Source: Grifola frondosa
Lineage: Eukaryota > Basidiomycota > Agaricomycetes > Polyporales > Grifolaceae
Length of the DNA stretch: 64,000 nucleotides
NCBI GenBank assembly: GCA_001683735.1
Contig: LUGG01000043.1
Coordinates: forward strand, 186,001-250,000
Reading direction: 5' to 3'
The translations under genes were made by a program, and so were the position numbers. The notes below the pieces were generated by a model that worked only from the letters and a program-made list of their open reading frames with translations, was not told the origin of the DNA and made no database searches. Shown here piece by piece: positions 24,056-36,931 of the stretch; within the stretch, counting starts at the first letter, position 1, and every line of letters starts with the position of its first letter.

Positions 24056-25877
24056 ATGCCTGCTATCACTTCGTCACTCGCTCGCCGTAAACGCTCATCA
24101 GTAGTGTCTCTTGGTATGTTTCTTTCACCATTCTTCGCCTGACAATGTATTGACCGCGTCTTATTCACTCGCTTCAGGTGGCCTTTCTCTCGTCAGACCC
24201 GGCAACTACGGTATCGCGACACCATCGCCACGCAATGTTACATTCGCTCCCAATGTAACGCCTGGCACATACCCCGATCTCACGCTCTCCGAGTCGACCA
24301 CGCAGGAGGATCCCTCGTCGCCCTCGAACACGCTCTTCCCGCCCACAGAGGCGTCCACGCCAGCACCCTCGCGCAGACGTGTACCTCCGGGGAAGCGGCG
24401 CTCGCAAGGCTACATCCCGCGGCCGCCCAACGCGTTCATGCTCTTCCGAGCCAACTTCGTGCGCCAGAAGCACGTCCCGGGTTCGATTGAGACGAACCAC
24501 GGCTCGCTCTCCAAGATCATCGGTATGTTTGCTCAATATGATCGATCTGATCGCCGATCAGCTCATCGTCGTGCTCAGGAAACTGCTGGCGCGCCCTCCC
24601 GCTCGACGAGAAGAAGATATGGGAACATCGCGCCAAGAAGGAGAAAGCTGCACACCGCGAACGCTATCCCAACTATCGCTTCCGCCCCGTGCACAAGAAG
24701 AAGAACAAGGACGCTGCAGAGGCTCAGACCCCCATCAAGCTCAAGCGCAAGGAGAAGACCCCGCTGTCTGCCCCCGATGAGCGACGCTGTGAGGAGGTTG
24801 CGCAGCTTCTCCTCGAAGGGAAGAAGGGCGATGAGCTCGCCGCGGCTGTTCGCCAACTTGACATGCAGCGTGCCTACACAGACTCGGCAAGTCCCGCGTT
24901 CGACTTCTCCGCTGCCGGTCCGTCGTTCGGCGCAGGCTTCTCGTCCGGCTTCAACACGTTCGCAACAGCCCCGTTTTACACGCAGCGCCGCTCTTCTTCC
25001 GTCCCTCCGCCGTCGACGCTCTACAATCCCATCACTATCCCCGCCCTCCCCTTCTTCGTGCCACATGGCTCTGTCCCCGGCACCCGTGCGCCGTCGCCCG
25101 TCGGCAACATCTCACGCACACACCGTGGGTTTCATCGCCGTGCATCGAGTGTCCAGCCCGTCCCCTCGCGTGCTTGGGAGGATTTCGACGCTTCCGTGTA
25201 TGGTACAGATATGGGAATGGGCATGGACATGGGAATGGAGATGCCTGAGGCCTGGCAGCTGCAGCGCGACTGGTCCCCGCTCCCCGAGGTTAACTCTGGC
25301 ATCTTTGAGCAGACGTTCTTGGACGCTAGCGCAGAGGGCGCGTTCGCTCCAGCTTCTTCCTCATCCTCACAGGATAATCTCTTCGTAAGTTCCCCGCACT
25401 GTAACGTCCGGAGTCTGGTTAATGGCTAACCACGTACACAGACATTCCCTAACTACAAGCATATCCATCCCGACATCTCGCTGAACATCTCGCCTCTCGA
25501 GAACATCGCCCGCCGACGAGTTCGCCTCCGGCACCTCCTCATCCGCCTCCTCCGTAGACCCCTTCTCCACCCTCGCTCCGTCCACGCAGTTCTCATACCC
25601 AAGCTCAGCACCGTACGACCCCGCCTCCTGGATCCCGCACTCGAGCCCGTCCTCTGCGTTCTCGGGGTCCCCCGCGCCAAGCGAGGCGTCCCTCCCGCTC
25701 AGCGCGCCGCAGCCGCAGTACCCCGCGATGCCCGCGATGGAGGGCTGGTCCGAGCCCCATTCGTGCGCTGTCGACGACGCGTACGTGCAGGGCATCTTCG
25801 ATGGCACGTACGTGGACATGGAGATGGACGTTGGCGGCGAGCTGCAGTACGCGTTCGACCCCGCCCCGGAGTATTGA
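24056..25877 (+). CDS. HMG-box transcription factor (MATA_HMG / SOX-like type)
   Basis: A short first exon (MPAITSSLARRKRSSVVSLG) leads to a Ser/Thr/Pro-rich region. The HMG box follows: YIPRPPNAFMLFRANFVRQK, then HGSLSKIIG, then after an intron NCWRALPLDEKKIWEHRAKK and EKAAHRERYPNYRFRP. The box binds and bends the DNA minor groove, so the protein is a nuclear regulator. A long disordered C-terminal part follows, including a Met/Gly/Asp repeat (TDMGMGMDMGMEMPEAW). After the last intron, SLNISPLENIA breaks: near 25508-25513 the frame changes and the remaining 120 or so residues (ADEFASGTSSSASSVDPFST to YAFDPAPEY, stop 25875-25877) are read in another frame. The clean open reading after the break suggests a recent lesion or a sequence error. 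The gene lies 3' to 3' (convergent) with the PKS gene and could regulate it; that is inference. Confidence 0.88.
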
Positions 25878-25935
25878 GGCGCTCGGCCCGCCCGTGATCT
25901 TGGATACCTCTGTACATGCGACGGCCTATATAAAG

Positions 25936-25982
25936 CAAGAACAAGAACGAACAAGAACAAGAACAAGAACAAGAACAAGAAT
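25936..25982 (+). repeat. (AAGAAC)n microsatellite
   Basis: Seven or so imperfect hexamer repeats lie in the probable 3' UTR of the HMG-box gene. Confidence 0.85.
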
Positions 25983-26548
25983 ACATTCCAGCTCAGACTC
26001 ATTGTAGTATCATTGGTCCTAACCGATCGTAATATCCCGTCTGCCTCCTGTAGCCCCTACTTCTGCTGCCCGCGTCCTGTCCCCGCATACCGTTGTGGCC
26101 CTGCTGCAAACATGACATCTGATGTGTGATGCCGATATCCCCCGTGTAGCTTTTATCTCGCAGTGCGTTTATATACCTTAGCATACCCTAGATATGCGCG
26201 GTGCTCGTGTTGGGCGCCGTTGCTGCTCGTGTTGCTTCTTGGCGTGGTTCATCGTCTCTTAAACTTGTATCTACTTATCTCTTTCTGTTATTGCTCAATT
26301 ACAATAATCTACCGCAATCTGGAGTGCATCGAGTGAAGTTAATGATTGATGATGGTGCATACGTTAGGGGTAGATATAAGATGTCTCTGACCGATGATTG
26401 CCTTAGTGAACGGTAATGCTTTATTTCAAGGCGAACACGATCATCTATTTCGAAATACAAGAGTCGTACACGATAATAAGTACAGTTACCAAGATCATTC
26501 GAAATCGTCGCCGTCATCATTATCACCGCACGCAAGTCATCCGAGCCA
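25983..26548. other. Intergenic between convergent HMG-box and PKS genes
   Basis: No gene seen. Confidence 0.5.
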
Positions 26549-29500
26549 TCACGCAGGTAAAAATCCTATCTCCCGCCAATACCCCATCCACTTCTCCACC
26601 TCGGCCGCCCCAAGCAGCGGCAACGCCGGATCCCTCAACGTCTCAGACACACCGACCCCCGCGTCCATCGCCATCAAGACCGACAACCCATTATTCTCCA
26701 ACCCAGGCGCACCCGCACCCGCCCTCGCAGAGCGGAAAAAGTCCTGCAAACGGACTGCATGTTCCAGATACCGCCTGTCCCGAGCCCGCGCATCGGCCCA
26801 GCCCTCCTCGAGGCGCGCGATCCACTGCGCGTAGGGCACCAGCGGCACACGGAGGGACGAGGCGAAGTGCTGCATCATCGTGGACCACGGAACCGGCCGT
26901 GGATGGCGCAGGTGCACGATCGGCCGTGGGGAGTCGAGCATGTCGACGAGCGCTGCGGCTGCGGTGTCCACCGGAAGCCAAGACACGACCTGCTCCGAGT
27001 TAGTATGAGGCGTATTGGGGCATGCGAAAGGGAAACGTACCCCGGAGCCTTCGGGCAGACAGCCTAGGGCTGCACTGGCAGAGACCAAGGACGGGATCCA
27101 CTCGGACGTCTTCCATGCGCCGTTCAGCCCGCCGGTGAGTTGCCCGATGCGAACTATCGTAGCATGGATGGCGTGTCTTTCCACCGCGACGGAGAGCAGG
27201 CGCTCCGCCACCCATTTGGACTCGCTATACCCCGAGTCTACAGCGACGGCTGGGTCGTGGATTGCGGCTTCCTGCGCAGGTTGCGTAGAGTCGAGGTCTG
27301 CACGGGAGTTATTAGGAATGGAGGAAACGAGGGAATGAGCGAACAGAGAATTACTTCGGAAGATGCCCGAGCTGCTTCCAAAGATTATTTTGGCAGGTGG
27401 CCGGTTGTTTGATCTCGAGGCAAGATCGACGAGGTTTCGCAGTCCCTGGATCGCAGGCTCGAAGGACGCTAACGAAGTGCCAAAATCGACAGGCCAGCCT
27501 GTGTATAGTAATGAGCGCATATAACAGCAGCCATTTTGTCGGAATCACACACCAAGATGTACGATATGCGTCACCGATTCGTAAAGCTGACATTCGTTCA
27601 ATGATGAGCCGAATTGTCCCCCACAGAACGAGCAGAGACAACGCCTACCTCATCCCACAACGATGGGGAGAGCCCCATAGAGGATTCGTGGAGGGTACCT
27701 TCTACCAACACCAACCTGTCCGAGGCCAGTACAGAGGAAGGCAAGCCGCGGGACTTGAACGCCTGTATCTGTCGGTGCATAACTGGATTATCGTCCTTGC
27801 CTTTGCGTAGGAAGGCATAGATCTTCCGTGGAGTAGGGGATTGCAAGAGACGAGCAAGGACATGAGCACCGAGGCTCCCCGTAGTCCCTGTGATGAGAAT
27901 GACCGGGGCAGTGGTGTCATGGAGTTGGACTGGTTCTCGATAAGGGATGTCGGATGCATATTTGTCAACCAATGCAACCATATCTCGTATGTGGCCTTGC
28001 ATAACGTCGTCACTCCCTTGCTCAGCGTCAGTAGCTTGGGAAGAATCGCTTTCGGCGTCACGATCAGCTTCTAAACGGGACTCCAGCTGACGCAACGTGA
28101 GATCAGCAAGCAGTTGGAATTGTGAGACAGCAATCAAGGGGCGGAGTGCATGCGACAGCGACGCTGCGGAGAGTGAATCAAGGCCATAAGCCGTAAGCGG
28201 GACCTCCGAAGACAAGTCTTCAGATTTCATGTCGAGAACCTTGCACACAATATGTCTGATAGAATCTGTTGTAGAGTTGGCGTGGTCCTTTGGCAAGTTG
28301 GCCTCTGGCGCGGGAAGCAAGTGGTCATACATCGTCGAGGGACCCATGTTAGCGTGCACAAGGCCCCAGTCGAAGTCGGGTATATACTGCCAGATGGGAC
28401 CCTCTCTGAGTTTCCGAATTCCATCTTCGATATAATCACAAAGGTCTGATAGAATAAACACTCAGTTCCATAGTGCATGCCTTTGAACATCTATCGGCGT
28501 CACGAACCTCGAGCAGTCATACCCCAATTGCTGAGATGTCTCAAGCGTGCATTCTGAACGACATCGGAGCCCAGCGATATTCCGCTGTCGAGGATAACAG
28601 GCGCAACTATAGACATCGCGTTCTTATACTTGCGCGTTAATCCGGACAAAGCGGTATTAGCGCTACAAGGCGTTAACGTTTCCAGAATCGATGATTGGGC
28701 GGAAATAACTGACCTAGCATAGTTCGTCTGTCCAGCATTCCCGAACATCCCAGAGACGGAGGAAAACGTGATTAAAAAGTCCAACGACTCCACTGCGACA
28801 ACATGCTCCAGAACCTCGAAGGCGCCGACCTTAGGCCCGAACGGCGCTTCAAAGGTCTCTGTGGTTTGCGAAGCAAACGTACGGTCGTTCAGAACCGCCG
28901 AGAGAAGCATGCAGCCTCCAAGGGGACGGTCCAGGTGACCCACAAGTGCGGCCATCTCTTCCGTCGACTGTGCATCCACTGCTTCGGTCCGAAGAGTAAG
29001 GTCCGGCAACCCTTCAAGGTAGGTGAGAAGACGTCGAGCAATGAATTCTTCTCTCTTGACGAGGCTTTCTGGTCCAGACCGAGAAGTCAATACGATCTCA
29101 CGCGCACCGTTCTATAAGAAACGTGATCAGAAAGATTTTTTTAAACAGAATGATGATACGTACCTCATACATCCAAAGAGCGATCTGCAGACCTAGGCTT
29201 CCGATACCGCCGACCAATAGATATGACTTCTGATGATCAAAAACATCGGTCGCTAAAACTGTCTCCACCTGAGGAATATCCAACAGCTGTAATGGCGGTA
29301 GGAAGAGTTCCGCCACAACCGCAGAACAATGCAAAGCACATCGGAGAGCATCACCTACAGACCATGGATCCGTAGTGAGGAGGTTTGCGACGCCATATTC
29401 AGGATGATTCCACAAGAACAGCTTGCCATGACGAGGTAGAAGGTCTTGCAGAACCTGCCATTGAGACACGTCCGTCGCACCGGATACAATAATCGACGGG

Positions 29501-32500
29501 CGTTGCGCATAGAGTCGTTCGAGATCTGCCGTATCGATCGAAGAGGATAGCGTGGAGACGCGCAGACCAAGGTGTGAGTATAATTGAACGATGTGGCTCC
29601 CAGGCTCGGTGTCAGAGTGGGTGACGAGAATGAGGCTCTTCCGTAAACGCTCCGGGTGTGAGAATGAGGCAGTCCCAACAGCCAAAGCAGCGATTGCTGC
29701 GGCTAAAACAGGTGGGCCATGTATATCAGCTTGACAGGCATCCCATGTAGTTTCGAGCTCGACAAGACTCCCTCGATGAGCGACTACAATGTTTGATAGG
29801 CCGCCATCAGTAATGCCGATGACAGGCTTTGAGAAGCCATCCGCGACTCCACAGAATGCCCATAATTCGGCGTTCTTGGTTGCGCTAGTTACTCGTACCA
29901 GAATATGCTCGTCAGGAATAGCAGGTTTTGAGATCTGCTTTAACTCAGATCCGTCGTAGTGCCAAGGCAAGGTGGCGTCAAAAGGTACCCGATTCGAGGG
30001 AGGCGCGGCAAGAACAATTCTAGGAACAGATATGAATCCAGTGCTGTCGACGAACATCTCAAGCTCGCAATCGGGGTAAGCCATTAGATCTTGCATCGCG
30101 TGTGATCGCTCAGCGGGTGTCCAGGCTAAGTCGAAAACGGCTACTTGCACAGTCCATGATTGATATTCCCTTCGAAGAGATCGGGTGAACCCCAGACATG
30201 CATCGCCGTCCAATCCGGCGGACGCAAAGAACCAAATGAACAACTCTGCAATAGGATCGAGTTTTATCACCATTTCCCGTATCTCCATCTCCTTCCCTCG
30301 AACGTATTCGATTACGTGAACGGATGATGTATTTGAGAGTTGCGGCGATATTGCCTGGCAGGTGACGCCGGAGCTAGTGCTATATCCAGAGTCCGTGGTG
30401 TTTGTGCCTGACCGTGGTCGGTATGGTTCTTGTCTGAAAACGTCATCGGCATCAGAACGGGAAATGGATGGGTCTGCGATCTCAGGAATTTCGGTTACTG
30501 GATCACGATGAGAACCAACAGAAAGGCCCGTTCGACTATAGGAAACTTCGAATATTTTTTCCACTTTCATCATCCTGTGACCATGAAGAGCGGCTTCCAA
30601 TTCTTTGATTTGGCACAACACTGACCCCTCGTCATCGACAATGGTAAAATTGTAGGAAAGAGATTCTGAACGTGTGGATGAGCGTTGTTGACCAAGGATA
30701 CAATATTTCGGATTTCTCACCAGGAGACCACCTAGAGAATGTTGCATGAGCGAAAAATGTCTTCGGGAACGGTTTCTCTAGCATCGTCTGATGGATATCG
30801 ATCGCTCCAACCTTGGCGGGAAGATAATATAGAGCCGTATCTCTATTCCCAGTTAACACGGGGTGGACAAGTATGTGTAAGGCAGTATCAAGAAGGGCCG
30901 GGTGAAAGCGGTAGTCAGAAATACTAAGGAATAAAGTCAGTCTAAGGTTCACACCCAGTCATGATTATTACTTTGATATATCACCGCTGTTACCGCGTAC
31001 TTGGACCAACATTTCTATGTGTCCGCGCTCGTCGATGCCGCGGCTACATGCCACAGCTCTTTGGTACATTGGGCCGTATTGAGCAAAGCTACTGAAACCA
31101 TCAAAAAACCTATCGCAACAGCTAAGTGATTAAAGATGGCCAAGAGATCAAAGATATGATATACCGTTCATATCCAATGGCACAAGCCGATCACGAATTG
31201 TCTCCAGATCCAAATGTAAGGGGCGATCGCCAACATCGGAGGTCATGGAAAGCAATCCTGTAGCGTGGAGGCGATTATACTAGAAGATCAACAACACTGC
31301 CCGTAAGACCCATTGAAAAAGACGAAATTACATCAAATTGGTATTCACCTTGATTGGCCATGTCTTCGTGAAGTCCGTCGACGATGCGCTGTGCACGCTC
31401 CAACGAGGGCCTTCTAGCTTGACATCAACTGGTATCGGACGATCCGACGACAAGGGAAGAATGGAGATGAACTCGACATTGAACAGCTTCCGCGCTCCGA
31501 ATTCAAGAGCCTGCACCAGCAACATATAATGAAAGCTTGCGAGTAGGAAGGCGCGATGCACTTACCATCTCAATGAATCCTGCGGCAGGCATAATTGGTT
31601 CACCATTAATGACATGATCGGCCAGGCCCGGGAACATCTTCACGTTGATCTGAAGCTGAGGGTAATTCAGCGGCCCGTTTCGATGCTGTCGCTGTCGAGC
31701 GACCTCAGCAGTTGACGCCAGATAGGGGACCTCCTTCCGTGCGAAAGGGAACGGTGGTAGGGATAGATCAGCATCGTCGTCTTCAGTCCCACAGAGAATA
31801 TCGAATTGTACGCAGTTGTGTCCCGCAGCAATCAATTTTCCAAGGCATTGCATGAACTCGAATACCTCAACGCTTCCTTCTGCAGGCTTCGATCGACGAA
31901 GGGGACAGGCAACAGTTGCGCTTTTTCCCGCCATCGATGTGATATAGCTCGTGAGGACGGGGTGAGGACCTATCTCGAGGAAGGTAGCATTCGGGTGCGC
32001 AGCTACGGCAGCTTGCATAGCATCCGTGAAAAGGACCGGCCCACGAGTGTTGTCCCAAAAGTACTGTGCATCAAATGCGACGTCCAAAAATGTCCCGGTC
32101 TTTGTAGAATAAGTCTCGACAATCGGCCGTCCGACGTCGTATCGAGCGAAGACGTCCCGACAAGCCTATGATATTCGACCTGACAAAGGTCCATCATCGC
32201 GGAGTGGACCGGCACGCGGGTTCGCAGCTTTCTAGCAAAGATGTCCGATGCTTGAGCTTTTGCAACGGCAAGATCAATGTGAGTCTCCAGGCCAGATAGC
32301 GTCACCGCAGTAGGCGTGTTGAAACAACCTATTTCCAGCAAACCCTCGCCGAGCTCTTTGGCAACCTCGTCAATGATCTTCTGTGCGTTGTCTGAAGAGC
32401 ACGACAGCGCGGCCATAGTCCCCTTCGCATCTTCTGCATACGACATCGCCTTCCCTCGGGCGATGGCAAGTTCCAACGCCATAGCCTTTGATCCTGCACC

Positions 32501-34859
32501 TGACGCAGAAAGCATCGCCGTTTCGCCGGCCGAGTGGCCCATGACCACACCAGGCTTCACCCCAAGAGAAGCCAACAGATCGACAAGAGCAAGTTGCAGC
32601 ATTGTCAATGCGGGGAGGGTTATCGCGATGGGCCATGTCGCACCAAGAGAATCGGCTACGGAACTAGTGTTGAAAAGACCAGTGAATTCGATCAAAGATT
32701 GACCAACCGCAGCTCGATAGATCTCATCGAGCTCTAGTATGCTTTCGCGGAATGCAGTGCAGGCCCCAAAAAGCTCGCGGCCCTGAGAAGATGTCATCAG
32801 TTGTTTTCAGAGACAAATCGGTTGATGTGCAAACTTACTGTCAAAATACTGGGTACCTTGCCCCGAAAAGACAAAAACCATTGTTGGCTCGTTTTTCGGG
32901 GTGAGAACCGGCTCGCTGAACTTCGAGAGGGCTCCGTCCATGGCCACGGCAAAGGACCGCCATATCATTGAGCGCGCTCGGCGGCCGTAAGTTCGAGAAA
33001 GAAATCGCAGATTATGACCAGGTACCAATGCCTTCAGATCATCCCCAACAGCAGTGGCCGACCGAGGCGAGAGTCCAGAGGCAATCAACAGAGAAGGCAC
33101 AGCTGTAATGTCTGCCCTCCAAAACGTTGTGGGAATCCGCGCCGCTGATGGAGGCCCTTCAATCGCGCAATGGCCATTCGCACCGCCAATGCCAGAGCTC
33201 GTCATCGCCACAAGCGGACGCCCTGAAGCAGAGCGACATCGCAAGGGCTCTACTTCGGTAGGCACCCGCAGCTGGTACTCATGCCATTTGATGGCGGGGT
33301 TTGGACAGTTGAAATTGACGTTCGGAGGTATGAGTCCGGATTCGAATATAGAGCATACTTTGCATATTGATGCGAGAAATGCAGTAATCTCAAGATGACT
33401 GTGTCCGGTTGTCAATGTCATCGCATTATCCCGATCGGGCAAAACGCACCCGATATTTCCTTTCACGCTGCCAATAAGCAGCTCCCCATCACGCTTAAAC
33501 CGCGCTCCGACCCAGTTTGCCTCCGTCGGATCACCCTGTGCCGTTCCTATATGGTCGATTTAAATGAGTCAGCGAACAGGCGTTTTGTGTAAATTTCGCG
33601 CACCTGTGGCATGCAACTCGACGTAGTCGACATCTCGTGGCAGACGACCAGTCTGAGCAAATGCTCTTAGCATAGCATCTTGCTGTGCCGCAGCGACTGG
33701 CGCATTCACGGGGGCAAGCGAACCAGACGAATTTACTCCCGTCCCTAATATCTACACACGGACGTGAGAACAGTCTGTCAGCAGCAAGCATTCTACATAC
33801 CGTCGCATATATCTTGTCGTTATCGCGTAATGCTGCGTCCAGAGGCTTAAGCACTATGGAGACGACTCCTTCACTACGGCCGAACCTATAAAAATAGGTC
33901 AAGGTAAGATATGCGTGTACAGGCTTTAGCGACGCACCCGTCGGCCTGTGCGTCAAATGGCTTGCATTTGCCATCTGCGGACAGTATCCCGCCTTGGGTA
34001 TACGTTAACCACTCTGTAAACCTGGGGCGTGAAAAGTTATTAGTGCGCGCAGATGAGGTGTGTACGATGGTCTTACCGATGATTTAATTGGCAACCGCCC
34101 ACAACGGCAGCTTCGCACTCGCCGGCGCGTAGCGCCTGGACGGCTAAATGGGTCGCATATAGACTAGAGCTGCATGCAGTATCAATCGGAACCGACGGCC
34201 CTCGGAGATCCAGGTGATATGACACCCGATTCGCAATCATAGCAGGCGCGCAGGCAAATGACCCTCGCGCTTCAGCGTCGTCCTGTATCATACATGAGGG
34301 ACCGGATCGGGGTAATAAGGCAGGCGACGTACGTGTCCGGACACGGAAAACATGTCGTGTGCGACGCCAGCCATGTAACAGCCGATGTTCTTTCCCCTAT
34401 AATCAATCCCGGAGTCGATTAGACTAACAAATGTGGTCTCAATGAGCTTCCGCGTGCTAAGCGGCATGAGCCGCGCATCTTTGGAGGTGACGCCGAATTC
34501 AAGGTAGTCAAAGCGCTCTATTTCTTTCAGGAAAGCGCCAGTGTCCGTTATAATATGACCAAGAGCATCTCCCCGAAGTCTAACGGAGGGCTGAATTAGA
34601 CTGCATTGCAGTTGTGTGAAGTGCTTAAGAGTACTCACGTATGGATATTGAATCTTTCTGTCGGAATTTGTTCATACGATTCTCCTTTCTGCAGGAGAAA
34701 TTCGAAAAATGACTTGTAGTTGAGGTTCATCTTACTCCAGGTACCACTAGGAAGCTCAGCTGCAATTCCTACCTGTGGATGAGTGAGTAATGTATTCTGA
34801 AAATGTTCAATAGCACTTGCCACTGCGATTGGAGCGTGCATTCTGTTCGGATTCGTCAT
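26549..34859 (-). CDS. Type I reducing polyketide synthase with C-terminal thioester reductase: KS-AT-DH-(psi)ER-KR-ACP-R
   Basis: Domains in order: KS ([15 protein letters not shown] after splicing a GC-AG intron at 34773-34820; active Cys in DTACSSS near 34175; His in VELHATGT near 33610; His in GNIGHLE across the intron near 33400-33450). AT ([16 protein letters not shown] near 32530). DH ([10 protein letters not shown] near 31605; [11 protein letters not shown] near 30890). An ER-like region (about 30150-29300) without a glycine-rich NADPH loop, so probably inactive. KR (GGIGSLG near 29210; Ser and Tyr in [18 protein letters not shown] near 28750). ACP (YGLDSLSA near 28180, Ser for phosphopantetheine). 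R ([13 protein letters not shown] near 27890; GYSESKW near 27215). Stop 26549-26551. The R domain should release the chain as an aldehyde or alcohol. No methyltransferase domain was seen. The exon join after [10 protein letters not shown] (about 32770-32845) and one join in the R domain (about 27510-27640) do not fit cleanly in phase. Confidence 0.92.
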
Positions 34860-36931
34860 CGTGAAGCGGAGAAGTTGTAGGAGGCAGCACGAAGGGAAGG
34901 TGTCCTGTATATAACAGAATCAAACTGAAATGATGGACACAGAATAAACTCTCTTTCACAGTAACCGGAACTGTTGTTCTCATGATCACTCCGAGCGCAC
35001 TTGATGAATTCTCGCAACGAAGGATAGATTTTCCAAGCTGTTACGACTACAGGTTACGGGACTAGTCAAACCCTATCCTGCACCGAATTCCGCAGCAAAA
35101 GAGTATACAATTAGCACCGGTGAGTTGATATGAAAGAGGCCTAGCTTACTGTGTCCATGTAACACCACTTTCGCCGGCGACAACCGTTTTGGCAACTCGG
35201 CCGTAGAAGCACAAAACGCGTCGGTGTATTTACGACATTTCCGACCCGAGAATCCCCTCCTTGCGTGCAGCCGCAGGCGGCGTCAACAGTACGCGCGTCC
35301 GGAGGTCCATCCATACCATCGGACCACGCAAGACCTGTACCAGCTGAGGCCGGAGGATTCGGAGGAAGTCATTCGCCAACAATTGATGTTAACGGCGAAA
35401 CGTCAATCAAGAGTTTTTATATATATCTGAGTCGCAAAGGTCACTGGGACTTCAAAGCTTCATGTTGAACGAAACCTACTGTATCCGTGACAGGATTGCT
35501 GACCTCAATGAAATGATCAGATGAATTAGTAGCCTAGCAGCGCATTCTCACCAAATCAAGGCTCTCTAGGACACACACCCTCACGCTGAGGCGAGTTCAC
35601 TACCTTGGCTCTGTATGAAGTTGCGACCGAGAAAGAAAAGTTGAACTCCGGTTGAACTCCGGTTCGGCGAATTTGTAGACTCTCGGCAATTGCCGCAATC
35701 TTGCTCTAGCCGATCGCAAGGATCGAGTACATAGATCTCCGGGTAAAAATCAAACAAGCAAACGTAGACATGAGAGTACTGCTGCTGACTCGTACTCGAG
35801 GCCTACTTGACGAGCAGCATCGCATCTTTGTGGCCTGTAACAGTGTAAACTTGAAGTCGGCAACGTCAATTGCCGCAAAGATCATCACCTCCGAGACGAC
35901 CTCTGCCGGTGTCCGAAGTGATCGTACCCCCTCCAAGTTATTTTGGATGCTTTTAACGCTCTCAAGCGGCTTCGGGCTGCTCATCGCAGTGGAAGTGGCA
36001 TGGGAGTGGCTTCAAACAATGGAGCGATGTATGTCTGATTGTGTGATGTAGATGAGCCAGTGAGTTCGCAGCTTTATCTTTAGTAGTTATGTATCAATGA
36101 GAAACTCACAGCTACAGCACATGAGAAACGCGGGGTATGTTGACATCTGTTCTATCAGATTCTTTCTCACCCTTGCAACCACACGGCTTCGTGCTTCTGA
36201 GCTTACGAAATTGCTCACAAAACAAGTCAACGAATCACGTATCTGCGCCACTCGGTGACCGCAGTCTCATGGCATACTTCTGGATACTATGTGTTCCCCC
36301 GGTCACAAGATCCTCCCTTCGTAGTGCTTCTTCCGCGTGTGTATTGTGGTGACTGACCGGTCGACTGCAACTTCTCGCAGAGGCTTCTCATCCCACTCCT
36401 AGCACCGCACCTAGCGCAATCTTATGCGAAGAAGCTTGGCTGGCGTCTGGCAATCTGCCCAATCCGGAGCACGGAAGCAGTCTACTATTGGCCAGGCTAG
36501 AGTAATCTTCCGCCCACCGGGCTGGCAGGTATCGACGAACGCTCGTTGGAGTATCAGCTTTGTTCGAACAGTCTGACTGCTCATCATCTTTTGCGGCGGA
36601 CCGACCATCCTCCGGGCGATGCAGGTGTTGCCTCCGGGTTGCACGCATGCCGGCAATGTTTCTCGCATATCGATTCGTCAACGGCGACGCAGCGCTCAAG
36701 ATGACATGAACGCCTCGTGCAGCCTACCGACCAATGGTGTGAGAGCATCGGTCGGCAGAAAGCAACCCACTTCGAAGATGCCATACGCGCTGAAGGCCGC
36801 CTTTTATGGGATAGTATAAGACAGAGTGTCATTGCCGGGCGCGGGCGCGCTCTCGTCCTCGGGTTTGTGGGATATCGCGTAGTTCCACCACCGCATTTCG
36901 CCTCTCCTCAGCGGACGACCTGGGCTTCAAC
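34860..36931. other. Long intergenic region between PKS and DUF6534 genes
   Basis: Only short overlapping open frames. No conserved family or RNA gene recognised. It probably contains the promoters of both divergent flanking genes. Confidence 0.5.
34908..34915 (-). promoter_or_regulatory. TATA-like box upstream of the PKS
   Basis: A TATATAA-type sequence (GTTATATA on the minus strand) lies about 50 bases before the ATG at 34859. Confidence 0.4.

Noticed and set aside
26549..27520. The PKS reductase domain as a third copy of the NRPS-like gene
   Set aside because: It is linked in frame to ACP and KR and differs widely from the arm copies; shared motifs reflect the family, not a recent duplication.
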